A stretch of 64,000 nt of DNA from Mactra quadrangularis (GCA_025267735.1 CM046299.1:37896887-37960886); one strand, 5' to 3'; shown: positions 12,700 to 25,500, counted from the stretch's first letter. A program made the numbers and translations. The notes: generated by a model not told the origin, from the sequence alone.

Positions 12700-12960
12700 T
12701 TTTTATTCTAGTTCAGGCGCAGTACGAATTGTACATGGTACGAATTCATACTGCACGAACGACAACCGCGAAATTTCCCACGTCATAGTCACGTGACTGT
12801 ATTGTTGACAAATTACGCCACGGTTGATGATTCATTCAGGGAATTATAATTGCTGTTTACAAATAAGGACTTTAAAATAGATTCGTGAATAATCTAGAAC
12901 GTGACCGCATATCAGCCAGATCAGACCTGAATTGGTTATCATCTGGTTGAATGTGCAATG
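12700..12960 (+). promoter_or_regulatory. Probable OTU gene promoter with CACGTG E-box
   Basis: This stretch directly 5' of the OTU gene has more CpG than its surroundings. It contains the perfect 10-bp palindrome GTCACGTGAC (12788-12797), the E-box form bound by bHLH-ZIP factors such as USF, MITF and TFEB, and a CGTCA half-site at 12781. No TATA box is clear. The promoter role is inferred from position. Confidence 0.4.
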
Positions 12961-13045
12961 ACGGCTAAAAACGGCTCTTAATACCCACAATTTCGAAGAC
13001 GACAATCTAAAATTATCGACGAATTTTCAATATAAAAATTTTCAG

Positions 13046-13129
13046 TTAACTTGTCGAGGAATCAAAAGAAAACGTGAAGAAGACGAGTCAGACGATAAAG
13101 GAATTTTTCAAAGACTGAAAACTGCAGCT
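13046..13129 (+). other. Possible N-terminal coding extension of the OTU gene
   Basis: The frame of ATG 13130 stays open upstream to a TGA near 12962 with no further ATG. The segment reads KRKREEDESDDK and similar charged residues, which looks coding and nuclear-localisation-like. A good acceptor (TTTTCAG, AG at 13044-13045) precedes it in phase 0. It may therefore be part of an internal exon whose start-codon exon lies upstream, or it may be 5' UTR. No convincing upstream coding exon was found in 12600-12960. Confidence 0.4.
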
Positions 13130-14903
13130 ATGACAATTGTTGGAAGTATTTTCCACGAGGAATCGCCTTTGACTTCTTTTATAGATTGGACACGAAGTAG
13201 AAGGGTGTTCGGACAATACAGTCGACTGCACGACATACCACATCGTTCATCTAGCTGGGGTAAGTTTGGTGATAAACTAGTCATATATATTAACATCACA
13301 TGTATTTACCTGTAGAAAGTCATACAAATTAGTTCACTGGTTGATATTATCAAGCCAACCGACTACATTCAGCTTCTTGTTTGGTCTATTTTGCTAAACT
13401 TAACAACTGAACAAGTCTACACTCGACTTACCATCAAATTTTTACAACATAGATTATTCACTCTATTTAGCTTCCTGGTCGTCCAGCACTGAGTACTGCT
13501 AATAGTTTCCTGCTCTTGAAATATCGAGTTGAAACTTGGATGTGATTTGAACCAAAGTGGATCTGGCTATCCAGTGATTACTATTTACCAGCCAAACTTT
13601 GAAACCTTGACCACGCCCACTCTTTGATCACATAGTTCACATAGATGAGAGCCAGATGTGTAAAACACATAAACACTGGGTTTGTTGGGCTCTTGATAGT
13701 CTAATCCTTTACTGATATACTCATACAACATGAGTTTGATCAGCCCTAAATGGCAAGAGGTTAAAGCTATTGCTTATATCCTGCCCCAGTTGAATAAAGA
13801 TGGTTTAAGTTTTTCCATTTCTCGACATCCTGGATATGTTCACTGTTTCAAGTTATCTTATAATGTTTTTCTTAAACTTATATTGCAACATGAATGTTTT
13901 TTTTTTATTCTTAGGCTTACCAGCTCCCAGCGAATTTCATGACAGTCAAAGATACTGTTACCAAGATTATAACAGATATGGAGCTGAAGAATGTTCAGAC
14001 TCAGACTGTGAAATGTATGACATAAACACCAACAGTAGACCAAGATCAGCTAGAGTCAAGCGTTTCTCAAAATCCTCTACTTCAAAACCAAAACCCAACG
14101 CAGTTGTAGAAACTCGTAACTCAGTTCCTGAAGTGATTACTATTGACGATGATGAGGTGCAAGATGGAACAAGAAGGAAACAGATTAAGTTTGACTCAAC
14201 TGAAAGCAAGAATATAATTGACGTTGAAAATCTTTATCCAAGAAGAAGCAGTAGGTCATCTACATCAAATGCCTCCAATAGCTCTGTAGGTTATAATGAC
14301 AGAGTTGTACACAAACTATCAGAAAGAGATTTGGGTGAAAATAGTATTAATGACACTTGTAATTATGCTGTTTATGAATATTTAAAAGCTTTTCTCAAAT
14401 CCACTGGCAGACAAATTGATGCTATGAAAGGGGATGGAAATTGTTTCTTCAGAGCCTTAAGTAAAGTTATCTATGGTAGTCAATCTTTCTATGACGATAT
14501 ACGTCAAGCTGTCGTTGATGTACTTGAAAGACATTCTAAACATTTTGAGGCTTTCACAGATGGTCCCATGGCTGAACATATTGCCGATATACGTAAAGAC
14601 AAAACGTGGGCTACTCAATCGGAAATCTATGCGGCAGCCACACTTTTAAATCGTGATATTTATATTCTTTCACCTGATCAAAGTGGAGAGACTTACAGAT
14701 GGTTATTATTTAAACCTTTATTTAAATACAACACAAACACCTCTGGTTGTCAGTGTTACATAACAATATGTCACACACATGGCAATCACTATGATAGAAT
14801 CGCTGTACTTGGATCTAAGGCATGTAATTGTGGCATTGATCCCCCAGAACTCTCCGGTGTTACTGACAGTGTTGATCTAACAGCAGAAGATGAAATTGTG
14901 TAG
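13130..14903 (+). CDS. OTU-domain cysteine deubiquitinase (two exons)
   Basis: Coding exons are 13130-13259 and 13915-14903, joined by a GT..AG intron of 655 bp (donor GTAAGT, pyrimidine-rich acceptor ending TTAG); phase 1 matches across the junction and gives 372 aa. OTU proteases are cysteine deubiquitinases that cleave ubiquitin chains. Residues about 200-345 carry the OTU fold signature: the GDGNCFF motif with D217 and nucleophile C220, and the NHYD motif with catalytic H335. Residues about 60-190 are Ser/Asp/Arg-rich and probably disordered, with a SUMO-interacting-type motif at 117-124 (VITIDDDE). The C terminus holds a second one (SVDLTAEDE). ATG 13130 is the first in-frame ATG, but the frame is open upstream and encodes a Lys/Arg/Glu/Asp-rich stretch from about 13046, so a spliced upstream start is possible. 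The family assignment is firm; the orthologue within the OTU family is not identified. Confidence 0.88.
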
Positions 14904-15088
14904 GTGTAATGCTGCTTGTAATGAATTATCAATTGTTATTTCCATCTTTCTCTGGATTACTTAATACTATACCACTATTTCGAGATGTTCCTTTCAAGTG
15001 ATTGTGTGGACATTTTTTACTGGGAATAACCAATGTATCAATCAAATATACATAGATCCAGTTTGATTTGATCTGACATACAATTTGA

Positions 15089-15094
15089 AATAAA
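15089..15094 (+). terminator. Candidate polyadenylation signal, OTU gene
   Basis: AATAAA lies 186 bp after the stop codon in AT-rich DNA. Further AATAAA copies near 15440 and 15930 are alternatives. Confidence 0.45.
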
Positions 15095-15099
15095 CAATT

Positions 15100-16552
15100 G
15101 TGCTACAAAATGATTTAAGATTATTTTTCATTATTATGTTGTATTTTAGCGTAGGTGTAAATTGTGCTTTATACACAGCATGGGTGTCTTTGTTATTTTG
15201 TACACAAATGCTGAATATTGGCCAGTCAATATTTATTTACATTTGCTGGGCATTGTGTTTTGTCGGTATGATAATTACATACTATTTGTAGTAAGGTATA
15301 CACCGATTATAAACGGGAATATTTATTTATGGGGACAGAGCTTATTATTGTGTTGGTCCCGTAATTTGATGAAACCATCAATATTTTACAATGGAAGATA
15401 GTTGGTTTAACAGTTTTTATGTTCAGAATTTTTTGACTCATGAATAAACTTATGTTGTAATGGTAACTTTAAATTCTAATCAAAGATGGTTAAATTTTTT
15501 GGTTCATCAATACTGGATTGCATGGATTTGATTCAGGACCCCTGATTTTCTAACTATCGGTCTATATATTTATGTTATAAAAAAAAATTAAGTTTCTATA
15601 GCAATTTTAATCTATAAACATTAATTAGTTTTAAGCTTAAATGAATGGCTTCATGTTCAATTGTTAATATGGAATATAGAATATAATTGGATGAACAATT
15701 TTTTATTGAAAAAAGAAAAAAAAATTGTAAAATATATTTGAAAAAGTGATCCTGTGATCAGACTTGAACTCTATATTACGGTAAATTGCATCAATTTTCT
15801 TGAAATGAACCTAAATAGTAACTATCTGAAATATTATTGTTAATAAAATTAATGAGAGCTTTGAATGCCTTTAGTATAAATTTAACATAATCACATTGTA
15901 TTCTTTGCATAAATTATTTTGTAAGTTGTTTAATAAATATTTATTTGCTTCTGTAAATCATAGAACTCTAATTTATTTAAGTAGAATTCCCCTGGTGTGT
16001 ATTGTGTGACAGTAATATCACAATCAGCATTACAAAATTCTGCTGGTTTAAGACTAACTTGATTATCTAAAGTCGATCATACTCAGCAAACAGAATTTAA
16101 TGTTGTTGCATGACAATAGTTAAACAGTGTCATGACAGGCGCAGTATGACAGTTCAACTTTAAATTGTAATTATAGATATGTTATTTATTGACGTTAAGT
16201 TGTTCACATTGTGCATTCATGAATCTATTATTTTTTAATGCTTCGGAATAAGAATCTTCCATTATTTCATCCAAATTCTCTCAATGCTAGTTCATAAACT
16301 GGAAGTTTTGTGACTCTTGGCTCTGACAGTTGGATGTTTATATTAATAATAATGTTAAACTATTACAATAGTTAAAATCAAGTCTTATAACAGATCAAGA
16401 AATTCTTTTGACTCTATTTCAGCAGAAATTAATTAAGATGGCATATTGAATTGTGTATTATAATATTCTTATATTTCTTTATGCTGTGAAAAGTAGAAAA
16501 TGAAAATAATTTGTATGAAGTTTTACATGTTGAAAAGTTAATGAGGCTTATC
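15100..16552. other. AT-rich 3' flank of the OTU gene
   Basis: Likely 3' UTR near 14904-15100 or up to about 15950, then intergenic DNA. No other gene or repeat recognised. Confidence 0.4.
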
Positions 16553-16628
16553 CACAGGTGACAGACCCAAATTTTCCCTATTATAGTATATATACTGTAA
16601 TAAGGAAAATTTGGGCCTGACACCTGTG
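16553..16628. mobile_element. 76-bp hairpin MITE, second copy
   Basis: 38-bp arms with 34 of 38 paired and no loop, starting CACAGGTGACAG like the copy at 10490. Flanks GGCTTATC and GGCAAATC (6 of 8). Confidence 0.75.
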
Positions 16629-16701
16629 GGCAAATCCATCAGTTAGTTATAGCTTTATACATTTTGAGGTAATATTCTCCAAATGCATCTTATTATCATT
16701 T

Positions 16702-17575
16702 CAGGGTTGGCAAAAAGGTGGTCAATATGAGTATTGACCAGGCCAGTGGTCAATGCTGTTTTTAACCGGACAATACTGGTCAATTGTTATTTACAACATA
16801 TACTCTGTACATTTTATGACTAATATTATTAAATGTTGTTCTTAAACTCTTATAACATCGGAAGTCTTAAACTAATCAATAAACATAATTAAAGACAATT
16901 AAACTAAAATCATATTTCTCATTTTGTCGTATATGGAATTTTCATTATTATCTAATTTACTTAATGGTCAATACTGGTCATTACTGGTTGAAAGGTTTTT
17001 TGATTTTTGAAACATATTATTATCTACATGTAATTATATCATGACATAAATAATAGGTTACTAACTTGTTGATAAGATTAATGTGACATATTATGGGACT
17101 TTCACATCTAACATCAGTCCCCAATTTTGTGCCCCCTCAGTAGTGATAGTAAGCCACCTAATGAATCCTTTGGCAGGGATGAAACAGTATTGTATCAATT
17201 ATATTTGATAATGTATTAATGAAACAAATAAGAAGGCTTCTTTGCTTTAAAATCATGTTAAGAATTATCAATGATGCAAATAATTTAGTTCAATTTTCAT
17301 TAGACCATATTAATCAGTAATAACCATTTAAAACTTTGATCAATGTCAATAATGTCTTCCAGCTTTAATAAATAGGCTTGAATAAACAATAAATAACTTT
17401 CAAAAATGAAAAATGAATATAAGAACAAGAAGTTATTTTTTAAATCTTAAAGTTCATTAAACTCAATACTTTTAATTTGTCTACCAATCGACCAGTATTG
17501 TAGTATTGTGCAGGGCAGTTTTTACCGGTAAAAATCAGGGGTTTAAACCAGGGCGGTTTTTATCGGCCAACCCTG
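16702..17575. mobile_element. 874-bp element with CAGGGTTGGC ends
   Basis: Starts CAGGGTTGGC and ends GGCCAACCCTG. Flanked by TATTATCATTT and TATAATCATTT (10 of 11). Subterminal GGTCAATACTGG-type motifs repeat inside. Confidence 0.65.
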
Positions 17576-17954
17576 TATAATCATTTGGCATCATTAAAAT
17601 TGATTTTAAAACTGGACAAGTTTCAGATAAGCTAGATTTTGTAAGTCAATATGAAAATACTCGGACAGTTGATTTTGCAATAATTTGGATTATCAAATGC
17701 AACGGTGAAATGAACTTTATTGATCATGTTTGTTATCAATCAGTATTAATTATATGTTTATTTATGTTAATATTCTTGTAAATATGTTCAACATTTCTTC
17801 AGAGTTTATTTGCATGTTGTTCAGTTAAAAATAAAAGATTTGAAAATAACAATTATTGCAGTTCTTGTTATAATTGAAATCTTGACAATTATTTTTACAA
17901 TGTTATTAATATTACTAAGCAGACATTTTTGGTGTTTCTATAAGAAGTTCAGAA

Positions 17955-18060
17955 TATCGAATATCTAGCTCAGTCTGTAGGGCACAAGTCTTGTGATAGA
18001 GGGGTTTGGGGTTCGATTCAATTTACTGTTTCACTGAATGATGGACAAATTTGGTATAAG
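17955..18060 (+). repeat. tRNA-derived SINE head (family 1)
   Basis: A box CTAGCTCAGTCTGTAGGG, then CAAGTCTTGTGATAGAGG and a GGTTCGATTC B box. Confidence 0.5.
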
Positions 18061-18123
18061 TTGCCTTGAGGTGTAGTCAACCGACAATGTCTGGAATTCA
18101 AATATTTGCTTTTTCCCGGAGAT

Positions 18124-18361
18124 ATAGTTCTATTACTTTAACCTGTCAAAACTTAAATAATTACACGGTCACTGAATCTGTTATTTTTAATCCCTTCTGA
18201 ACTTGTTATTGCCCCGATATTCAAAATCGTCGCATATATAGTTAGATTATCAATAATTAATATGGATTGGTGGCTCAATGGTTAAAAAGAGGTAAAATAA
18301 TCACACATTCAGTGACCGTGTAATTATTCAAGTTGTGACAGGTTAATGTAACAGAACTATA
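18124..18361. mobile_element. 238-bp MITE with about 60-bp inverted repeats
   Basis: Arms read ATAGTTCT...TTAACCTGTCA...AATAATTACACGGTCACTGAAT and the inverse at the right; the ends have TA, as in Tc1/mariner-type elements. Confidence 0.7.
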
Positions 18362-19017
18362 CTAATCTGTATTTCATGCTAGTCAGCAATAACATGTATA
18401 ACAAATATGTTTGTACCAACCTGAGTATGGATAAAAAGATCTATAAATTGGAGTTCAGAATTAGGTCTATTGTAAATTGAATAATAAAACCTAACAAACA
18501 AATTTAATTGTAAAACTTTATTATTTGACAAACCTGTGATAGTATGTGAAAGTGAGACAATTAATCTTGAGAACACTGGATAATACTTTAATCTTACAGC
18601 AAAACAATATGGCAAACTATTTAACAATATATTTGTTATGTAACATATACATTCATGAGGTTGATACAGCTTAAAAGTAAAAATGGTTATAAAAATATGT
18701 AGAATTTCATGATTTATCAAATTAACAAAACATAGCTATATAATCTGACACATTTCAACTTGCCTCTACAAATAAAATCAAATGTCCAAACAAACATAAC
18801 GCATCTAAATTGAAGCAAGCTAATAGTTGCAAGACTAGAAATTCCAATTCCTACCGGAAATATGTTTAATTCTTGATCAATAAAACAAACTCAACAGTCA
18901 AAATGAATGATAGGTAAACCAATGCAGTGAAAGGTACTGTCGAATGAAAATAATCTTCTAACATTGAAACTGAAAAAAACATACTAAATTTCTAGTCAAG
19001 AGGTATGATTATTGATA

Positions 19018-19153
19018 AACTTTATTCAACTGTCAGCATACATTCACTCTGCTGATTTAAATACCACAGTATTTCTGTATTCACTATCAACAACTCAGTA
19101 TTTAAATCAGCCGGTTAATGTATTTGCCAATGACAGTTAAATAAACTTTACCA
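19018..19153. mobile_element. TTTATTCAACTGTCA MITE, copy 1
   Basis: Inverted pairs TTTATTCAACTGTCAG / TGACAGTTAAATAAA and, inside, GCTGATTTAAATAC / GTATTTAAATCAGC. A related copy is at 56981. Confidence 0.7.
19021..19026 (-). terminator. Candidate polyadenylation signal, ligase gene
   Basis: The nearest clear AATAAA in the minus sense, about 425 bp after the stop. It lies in the terminal inverted repeat of a MITE (19018-19153), so the transposon may supply it. Another TTTATT lies near 18517. Confidence 0.3.
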
Positions 19154-19449
19154 ATACCAGTAAATAAATGGCACAAAATGAATTTTCATGTTGTATAAAT
19201 ATAACAGAAGAATGTCAAGATTAAATATATTCATGAATCAAATTCAAAGTTGTGATAAGCATCAAACAAATAATATGACCTGTCTTCAATAGGTCATATA
19301 AAATAAACAAAAAAAACTAAAAACAAAACTCAAGTCAAAGAAGACAAAAAATAAAAGTAAATCATATACAAGGTAATTGCAATGCAATAACAATAGTCAA
19401 TAACAAGGCACAGAACTTGACACAAGTGTTTATATCATCCAGTCCTATT

Positions 19450-19539
19450 CTATCCGAGAGAAGGGAAATCATCTGCGAGTAAAGTATGTACTCTACAATT
19501 AGGACAAGTACTTTGTTCTTGGAACCATTTTCTGATACA
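19450..19539 (-). CDS. TTC3: Ligase last exon (RING-H2, second part)
   Basis: 29 codons plus TAG, phase 0 in; acceptor TTTTCAG. It encodes CIRKWFQEQSTCPNC and a short tail ending DDFPSLG. C1485, C1496 and C1499 complete a C3H2C3 finger with spacing Cx2C-x13-CxHx2H-x2-C-x10-Cx2C. The acceptor lies inside the RING. Confidence 0.93.
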   Translation of the reverse strand, partial: CIRKWFQEQSTCPNCRVHTLLADDFPSLG

Positions 19540-22500
19540 CTGAAAACAAAACAAATGGAAACTTGAATACAATTTATATTTATGCACTGGCACCAGAGTC
19601 CATATCTTATGATTATAATGCGTATGTCCCTATATATAGTTCTCTGTACATACATATATAATAAACATGGTATTGAACGTTTTATACAGTGCATACGGTC
19701 CAAACAGTTTTTCTTCAATTCGACTTGTATCTGAAAGAAAATGTCAGCCTCAATTTAAAGATTAAACATTACTCTAACATCATGCAAAGTTACAAGTTTG
19801 TATCTGATACCGTTTTGATGAAATTTATATTAATTTCAGAATCACTAGTTTGCAGCGATTCAACGTCACTATTGACTTCCGGTTTAACTTAACCTGGTTC
19901 CCTGGATATTAATGATTACGTACACAGACGCAGAATATATCATTGATTACGTATATATTCTATTTATAGAACTTGGGACACGTAAATGTTTACCTAGGCA
20001 GTGCGCTCCGATTGGGTTTAAATTTGGCGCGCTTCATTGACAAGGTACAGGAAAAGTCTCGAGGAGTTTATCAACCAATCAGCTTACGCCGGTAAACGCG
20101 TCATGATTAAACCGGAAGTGAACAGTGACTCTCAATCGCTGCAAAATGATAGTATTGAAATTACGATTAATTTCATAATAACTGTTTAAGATATAAAGTT
20201 TTTGAATAGTCAGTTTTGTAAGGAAATGTTTAATCTACAAAACGAGACGGATATTGCATCCAAATATATTGGTAAAGGTAAAATAAATCTGTCAGACCGT
20301 ACCTACTGTCAAAATGGTTCAATACCATGTGAATATTATAATGAGTGTATAGATCTAGTAATAACTCGTACACGGTGATGAATACGGGAGCGATTTTTAA
20401 TTGAGTTTGTTGACAAAATAGTGTATGTGCGTGCATTTTAAAGAATGTGAGGACTCTAGTGCCAGTGTATTTATGTACTCAAATAAATTTTTATTGCATG
20501 TTAATGTATTATATAAGAAATAGTACACACCATTGGGGGCCTCCTGGTGTTATAGTGACCAACCAGTCAGCCCTATATCATATAGTGAACCAAAGGCACC
20601 AAACATGTCTGTTCAGGCTCATAGAATTGAATATAGTAATACAAAAAAACAGAGATGTGTGAAAACGTAACTTCTTATTGAATAGAAGACATAACATATT
20701 ACACTTTTTCCTACTTGATCTGTAATATTTACACCAAATATATTTTTAGAAACCAAATATATAGTGCAATGAAATTTGTTACTATCAAATTATGCATGAA
20801 AATCCTCTTTCAAGGGAAGTAACTCTAGTTTACCTGATCATGAAAGATATGACCACATTCAAGACGTACAACAGAGTTATCTTCCATTTCTTCATGACAA
20901 ATAACACAAGGATCTTCCTCTTCTTCTTTAAACAATTCAGAACTAGATATTTTAGTTTTATCTGATGCAGCAAACGCCCAGCTACTACTAATACCTGGAG
21001 GAGGACCATTTGTTAGGCCACCTTGTGAAGACTGAAATATACAATAAGAACAACTTTTTCAAGGGTGGATCCAGGATTTTTTTCTATGGGGGGGGAGGGG
21101 GGGTCTGAACTTTTTCTAGGGGTGTCCAAACTTTCGAACCACATAATACACATTTGCAGAATAATGCAACATATTAGTAATAAAAACTACATAACCATTT
21201 AATCTATGTTAAGCACAGAGAAAATTGCTTCATGCCACTTTAAAATGACTTACTGACAATAATTACATTAATGGACAGGTAGTTCCAGGAGGGGGCCAGA
21301 CCCCCCCCCCAGATCCACCTATGTTTTTATTGTAGCAATACACAGCAGCAGAAAAATGGCTATAACTTTCTTATTTCAGAATGAAACCTACAAGTATGGG
21401 TACTTGTTTTCTTATTTAGATCATTCTGCATCTATTAGGCATACTTATAATTTGAAATTAAAGGCCGGGATTCAACTATAAAAGAGAGAGAATCTTGAAA
21501 ATGGCCACTTCTTTCTGATTCTCTGATCAATGAACATGTTAAACCAGAGAGAGAAAATCTGGAAGTGTTACAAATTTACTGATCAGATTTTAATGAGTTT
21601 TGACATACTGTTTCTTTGACTCATTTTCAATAATATTTAAAATTTTCAGTTTTCTAAGTTTTCTAGAAATGGTACTTTCAAAGAAAAATTTTGAAAACAA
21701 TTTAAAAAATTCAAATTTGACTGACATATGCTAAAGGATTCATGACCTTCATCGAGCCAATCAAAAGAGAGTTCATGAACTTCACAGAGTCAGTAATATT
21801 ATCATCTGGCTGCCCCTTGTAGAAAGTTCCCATGACTGTTGATTCATGGATTATGTAACGGCAGTATTTTTACTGTCTGTAAGTGTCTAAAACTCGTCTC
21901 AGAGCATGCATTGGAATTTACAATGTAAACTCTGTAGTAAATTTAGTGAGAATTTGTTTACAAGCATCGAGGATTTAGCCGTTGGTAACCTCTGATAACG
22001 TAGGTCAACCCTCCCCCTTTCTCCATATCGGCTTAATTGCTAACCACCAGTTTTTTTCAAGAAATGAAGTCCGGCCTTTAAATTAAAAAGAGGTTTTTTT
22101 TATCATTTAAATTTAGCATTTCTAAAAAGTAATAGCATTATTTTTTTAAAGACAAGTAAAACTAGATAACAGAACAAAAACAAATAAAACAAGAGCAGTC
22201 CATAAACTTTTCAGGCCATTAAACGAAACATAACCACTACTTGATATGCAATTCCATTACAATGAGTGAAATTTAAAGTAGACACAGGTAAAAGTGATGA
22301 AATTTGTGTACAAAAGCTTAACTAAAAACTTGTAAGTATAAAAGGGCAATAACTCAGTCAAAATACATGTAAGAGTTATGAAACTGGGTATTTGCCCTGA
22401 AATGGTAACCCTTACAGACATGTGTTAAGTTTCAAGTAAATCCCTTCACTGGTTTTAAAAGTGTTGCTCCTAAAATCTTAACTGAGATGTGTAAGTCTGC

Positions 22501-25500
22501 ACAGATGCCATCATACAACTGAGAAGGTGTGTCACACTATTCCTCCAAATAGTTGAACTAAAAAAAGTATACTCTATCCTGCATGTAGCTGACGGGCATT
22601 AAATATTGTAAGACTATAAATGAATGAAATCTTAATAAATACTAACCATGGGTTCTTGTTTGTTATCACCATCTTTATTATGAATTAAATCATTAATCTT
22701 TATGATAATATCTTCAAATTTTAGACCAGATAATGAGCCACCATTGTTTGTACGCAGTTTTTGTATTAATTCTACAACATCATCCCTGTAAATAATAACA
22801 ATAGTAATTTGTAGGTAATTGTGACTCAATGGGTGTATTTAAGTACATTATTTTAGGGGCAGATCAAGACTGGTAATCCAGGATTTTAAGGCAGCATTTG
22901 TGTGTGAAGGGTAAGCAAAGTTCTTTTCTTTAAAAATTCCTTAGGAACCATCAAGTTCTGGATATGAACTATTGAATATTAACTAACTTGTGTAAAGACT
23001 CACCTTGATTTATCAGGAAATTTCATCTTAAGTTGTAGCAGAAGTTTTTCATAACTTGTCATATGTTGAACACCACCAATACCAATGGGACGTAAAGGGG
23101 CCCTACTTGGTACAGTAAGAGGGGCTCTAGGTCTTGGAGGGGCTGTCATACCACTGCATAGTTGTTGTACAGGGGAAACTGGTGACATGGTTGAATAATT
23201 AGGTTGATTAGGGGTAGACTGAGGTACAGCTCCTGAAGGGCCAGGCTCCATACCAGGTGACTGACGTTGAGGATTAAATGGAACATTAGATGGATTTGGT
23301 GGCTTGTTTCCTCCACCAAAATGTGGACCTGAAATAAGATAAAACACTTATAAAGACAATGTAAACCCTGGTTGGTAGCACAGTTGGTAGCGCACCTGGA
23401 TTTTGAATCTAATGTCACGAGGGGTAATGAGTTCGAATCCAACCCGGGGAGGTAATACCCTTCCATGAAATTTGACAATAATGTCAATTTTCCTCCATTC
23501 AATGATTCATACGGTACATAGTATATGGTGAAGTTTCCAGTCTTGTGGAAGGGTTGGTGAGTGAGGGACTGAGAAAGCTAAATAAGTTGTGCTGGACGTC
23601 GTAAAATAATCTAAAATATTGTGTTGACAGGGCCTTAAATCCAGTTTAAATAATTACAATGTAGAAAGTGAAATGCTTACTGTAGGTTGTCAGTACTTAG
23701 TAATTTATAGATAAAAACCAATCAAAATATATTGTAACTGAACAATCTTGTTAAATTCAAAGAGTGCATATGCAGGTTGGACTGTAACAAAATCAAGTAT
23801 AGTAAAACAACAATGTACCTGGATTGTTAAATGGTGGTCTAGGCATTCTATGCATCATAAAACCAGGCTGCATAAATGGCATATTACGTATCTGAAAACA
23901 ACAAAAACATTTTTATTAGTTAACTTTACCTATAAATACAATGTAACCTTAGAAAAAAGAGTCAGGAGTGTGAAATTCCAAGTTTTTTCCACTTGTCAAC
24001 AGACAAGTTAATTCTAAAAATCAACTTGTCCAGGATCAAAATGCACTTGACCAGAGATTCAATACTAACATTTTTTTTATCGAACTATGATATAAAATGC
24101 ATAACATGAGTAATAAAAATAATAACAAAAAAGTTCAACCATGAATATGATTGAATCGTTGAGTCATTTACATTATCAAGTATTGCTATGCTAGAGCACT
24201 TTCAGCTAAAAAATATTACTTGTCCTAAGACAAGATCTGGCTACTTCAAATCATGGGTCACATTCAGCTGACCTTTGCTTTTATAATACTCTTGACAAAA
24301 TCATTTTGTCCATGACTTGTTTACATCGTCTATGTCACACAATTTTACGAGCTGTCTAATCACAGCCAGTGAATAACAGCACCATCAAATTTGCTTGCAG
24401 ACATATGTCTAAAAATAGAAATAACGGAATCAAGATGCTATTAATAGTGTTTCATTGAGATGACACAAATTTCATCTCCATGTGACCACCCGAGCGATGA
24501 CGAGAGATCCTCTACGACAGCTATCAATAGGATATTTGTTTACAGAGATTGCCCCTAGACAGTAGTGAATTATAGACACCACAAAAATAAAGCACTTTAC
24601 AGTATACACATATATAACTTACAGATTCAGGTACGGCTGGAGGACTAGGTACAACTATAGGTTCTAATTCATTTAATAAACTACCAGTTTTTATTTTCTC
24701 CATTTGTTTTTCATACTCTTCCTACAATACAAAAAAAATGTATTTAGCCACAGGGCTTGAAACAAATTTTTATACTGGGTTGCCCAAATAGACAGCCACC
24801 TATATATGTAACTTGCCAAAACCTTACTTTAATAGCAGTAGCAGGTTGCCCGTATTCAAATATAGGTCTTCAGGGGCAATAGGACGACTCTTATATCAAG
24901 CCCTAAACAAAAGTATTAACTATACTAAGTACTTTTAAAAATTTGACTCTGTTTAGATCCAAAATTTACTCTTAAGGAAATGACGTCACGAGTAGTATAC
25001 TGGGGTCTGCACATCATGCATCCTTATCAAGACAGACCCTGATTAAACCACAAATACAACTACAACATGCTTTGAACATGAAGATCTTTCAATTAAATGA
25101 TAAAGGTTACTTAGATAGAAGAAACCATTACATTACATTACTTAGCAGAAAGGTTAATCTTGTATACATTTTGTTTCATATACATGTACATATTTGCCGG
25201 AGGGTTCAATAAACCAGACACTAAAAAAAAAACACATGTAAAGACCAGGGTCAAAATCATTTATCATCAGAAATATTCAGGCTGATGAAAATCTTTGGAA
25301 AAAATATTTACTTGTTGCAGCAATATGCATGAAAATTTTAAATGTACACAACATCTATATATATAGAAGTCAGCATGGCCAAGTGGTTACTATGCTCCCC
25401 TTCAGGAAATTAAATTTGAAATCCTGGTGTGCTACCAACTGGGCAACAGACGTGGGTTAAATCAAATAGTATACACTTAACAAACCTTTATATATCTACT

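Noticed and set aside
13836..13914. Longer N terminus of the OTU exon starting at 13836
   Set aside because: This part is a T-rich intron end with a clear acceptor at 13913-13914; the phase fits exon 13130-13259.
23380..23450. tRNA gene (A and B boxes present)
   Set aside because: The acceptor stem does not pair and the body continues into a SINE tail that recurs elsewhere. The same holds for 7690, 17955, 26700, 35700, 49160, 54410 and 60560.
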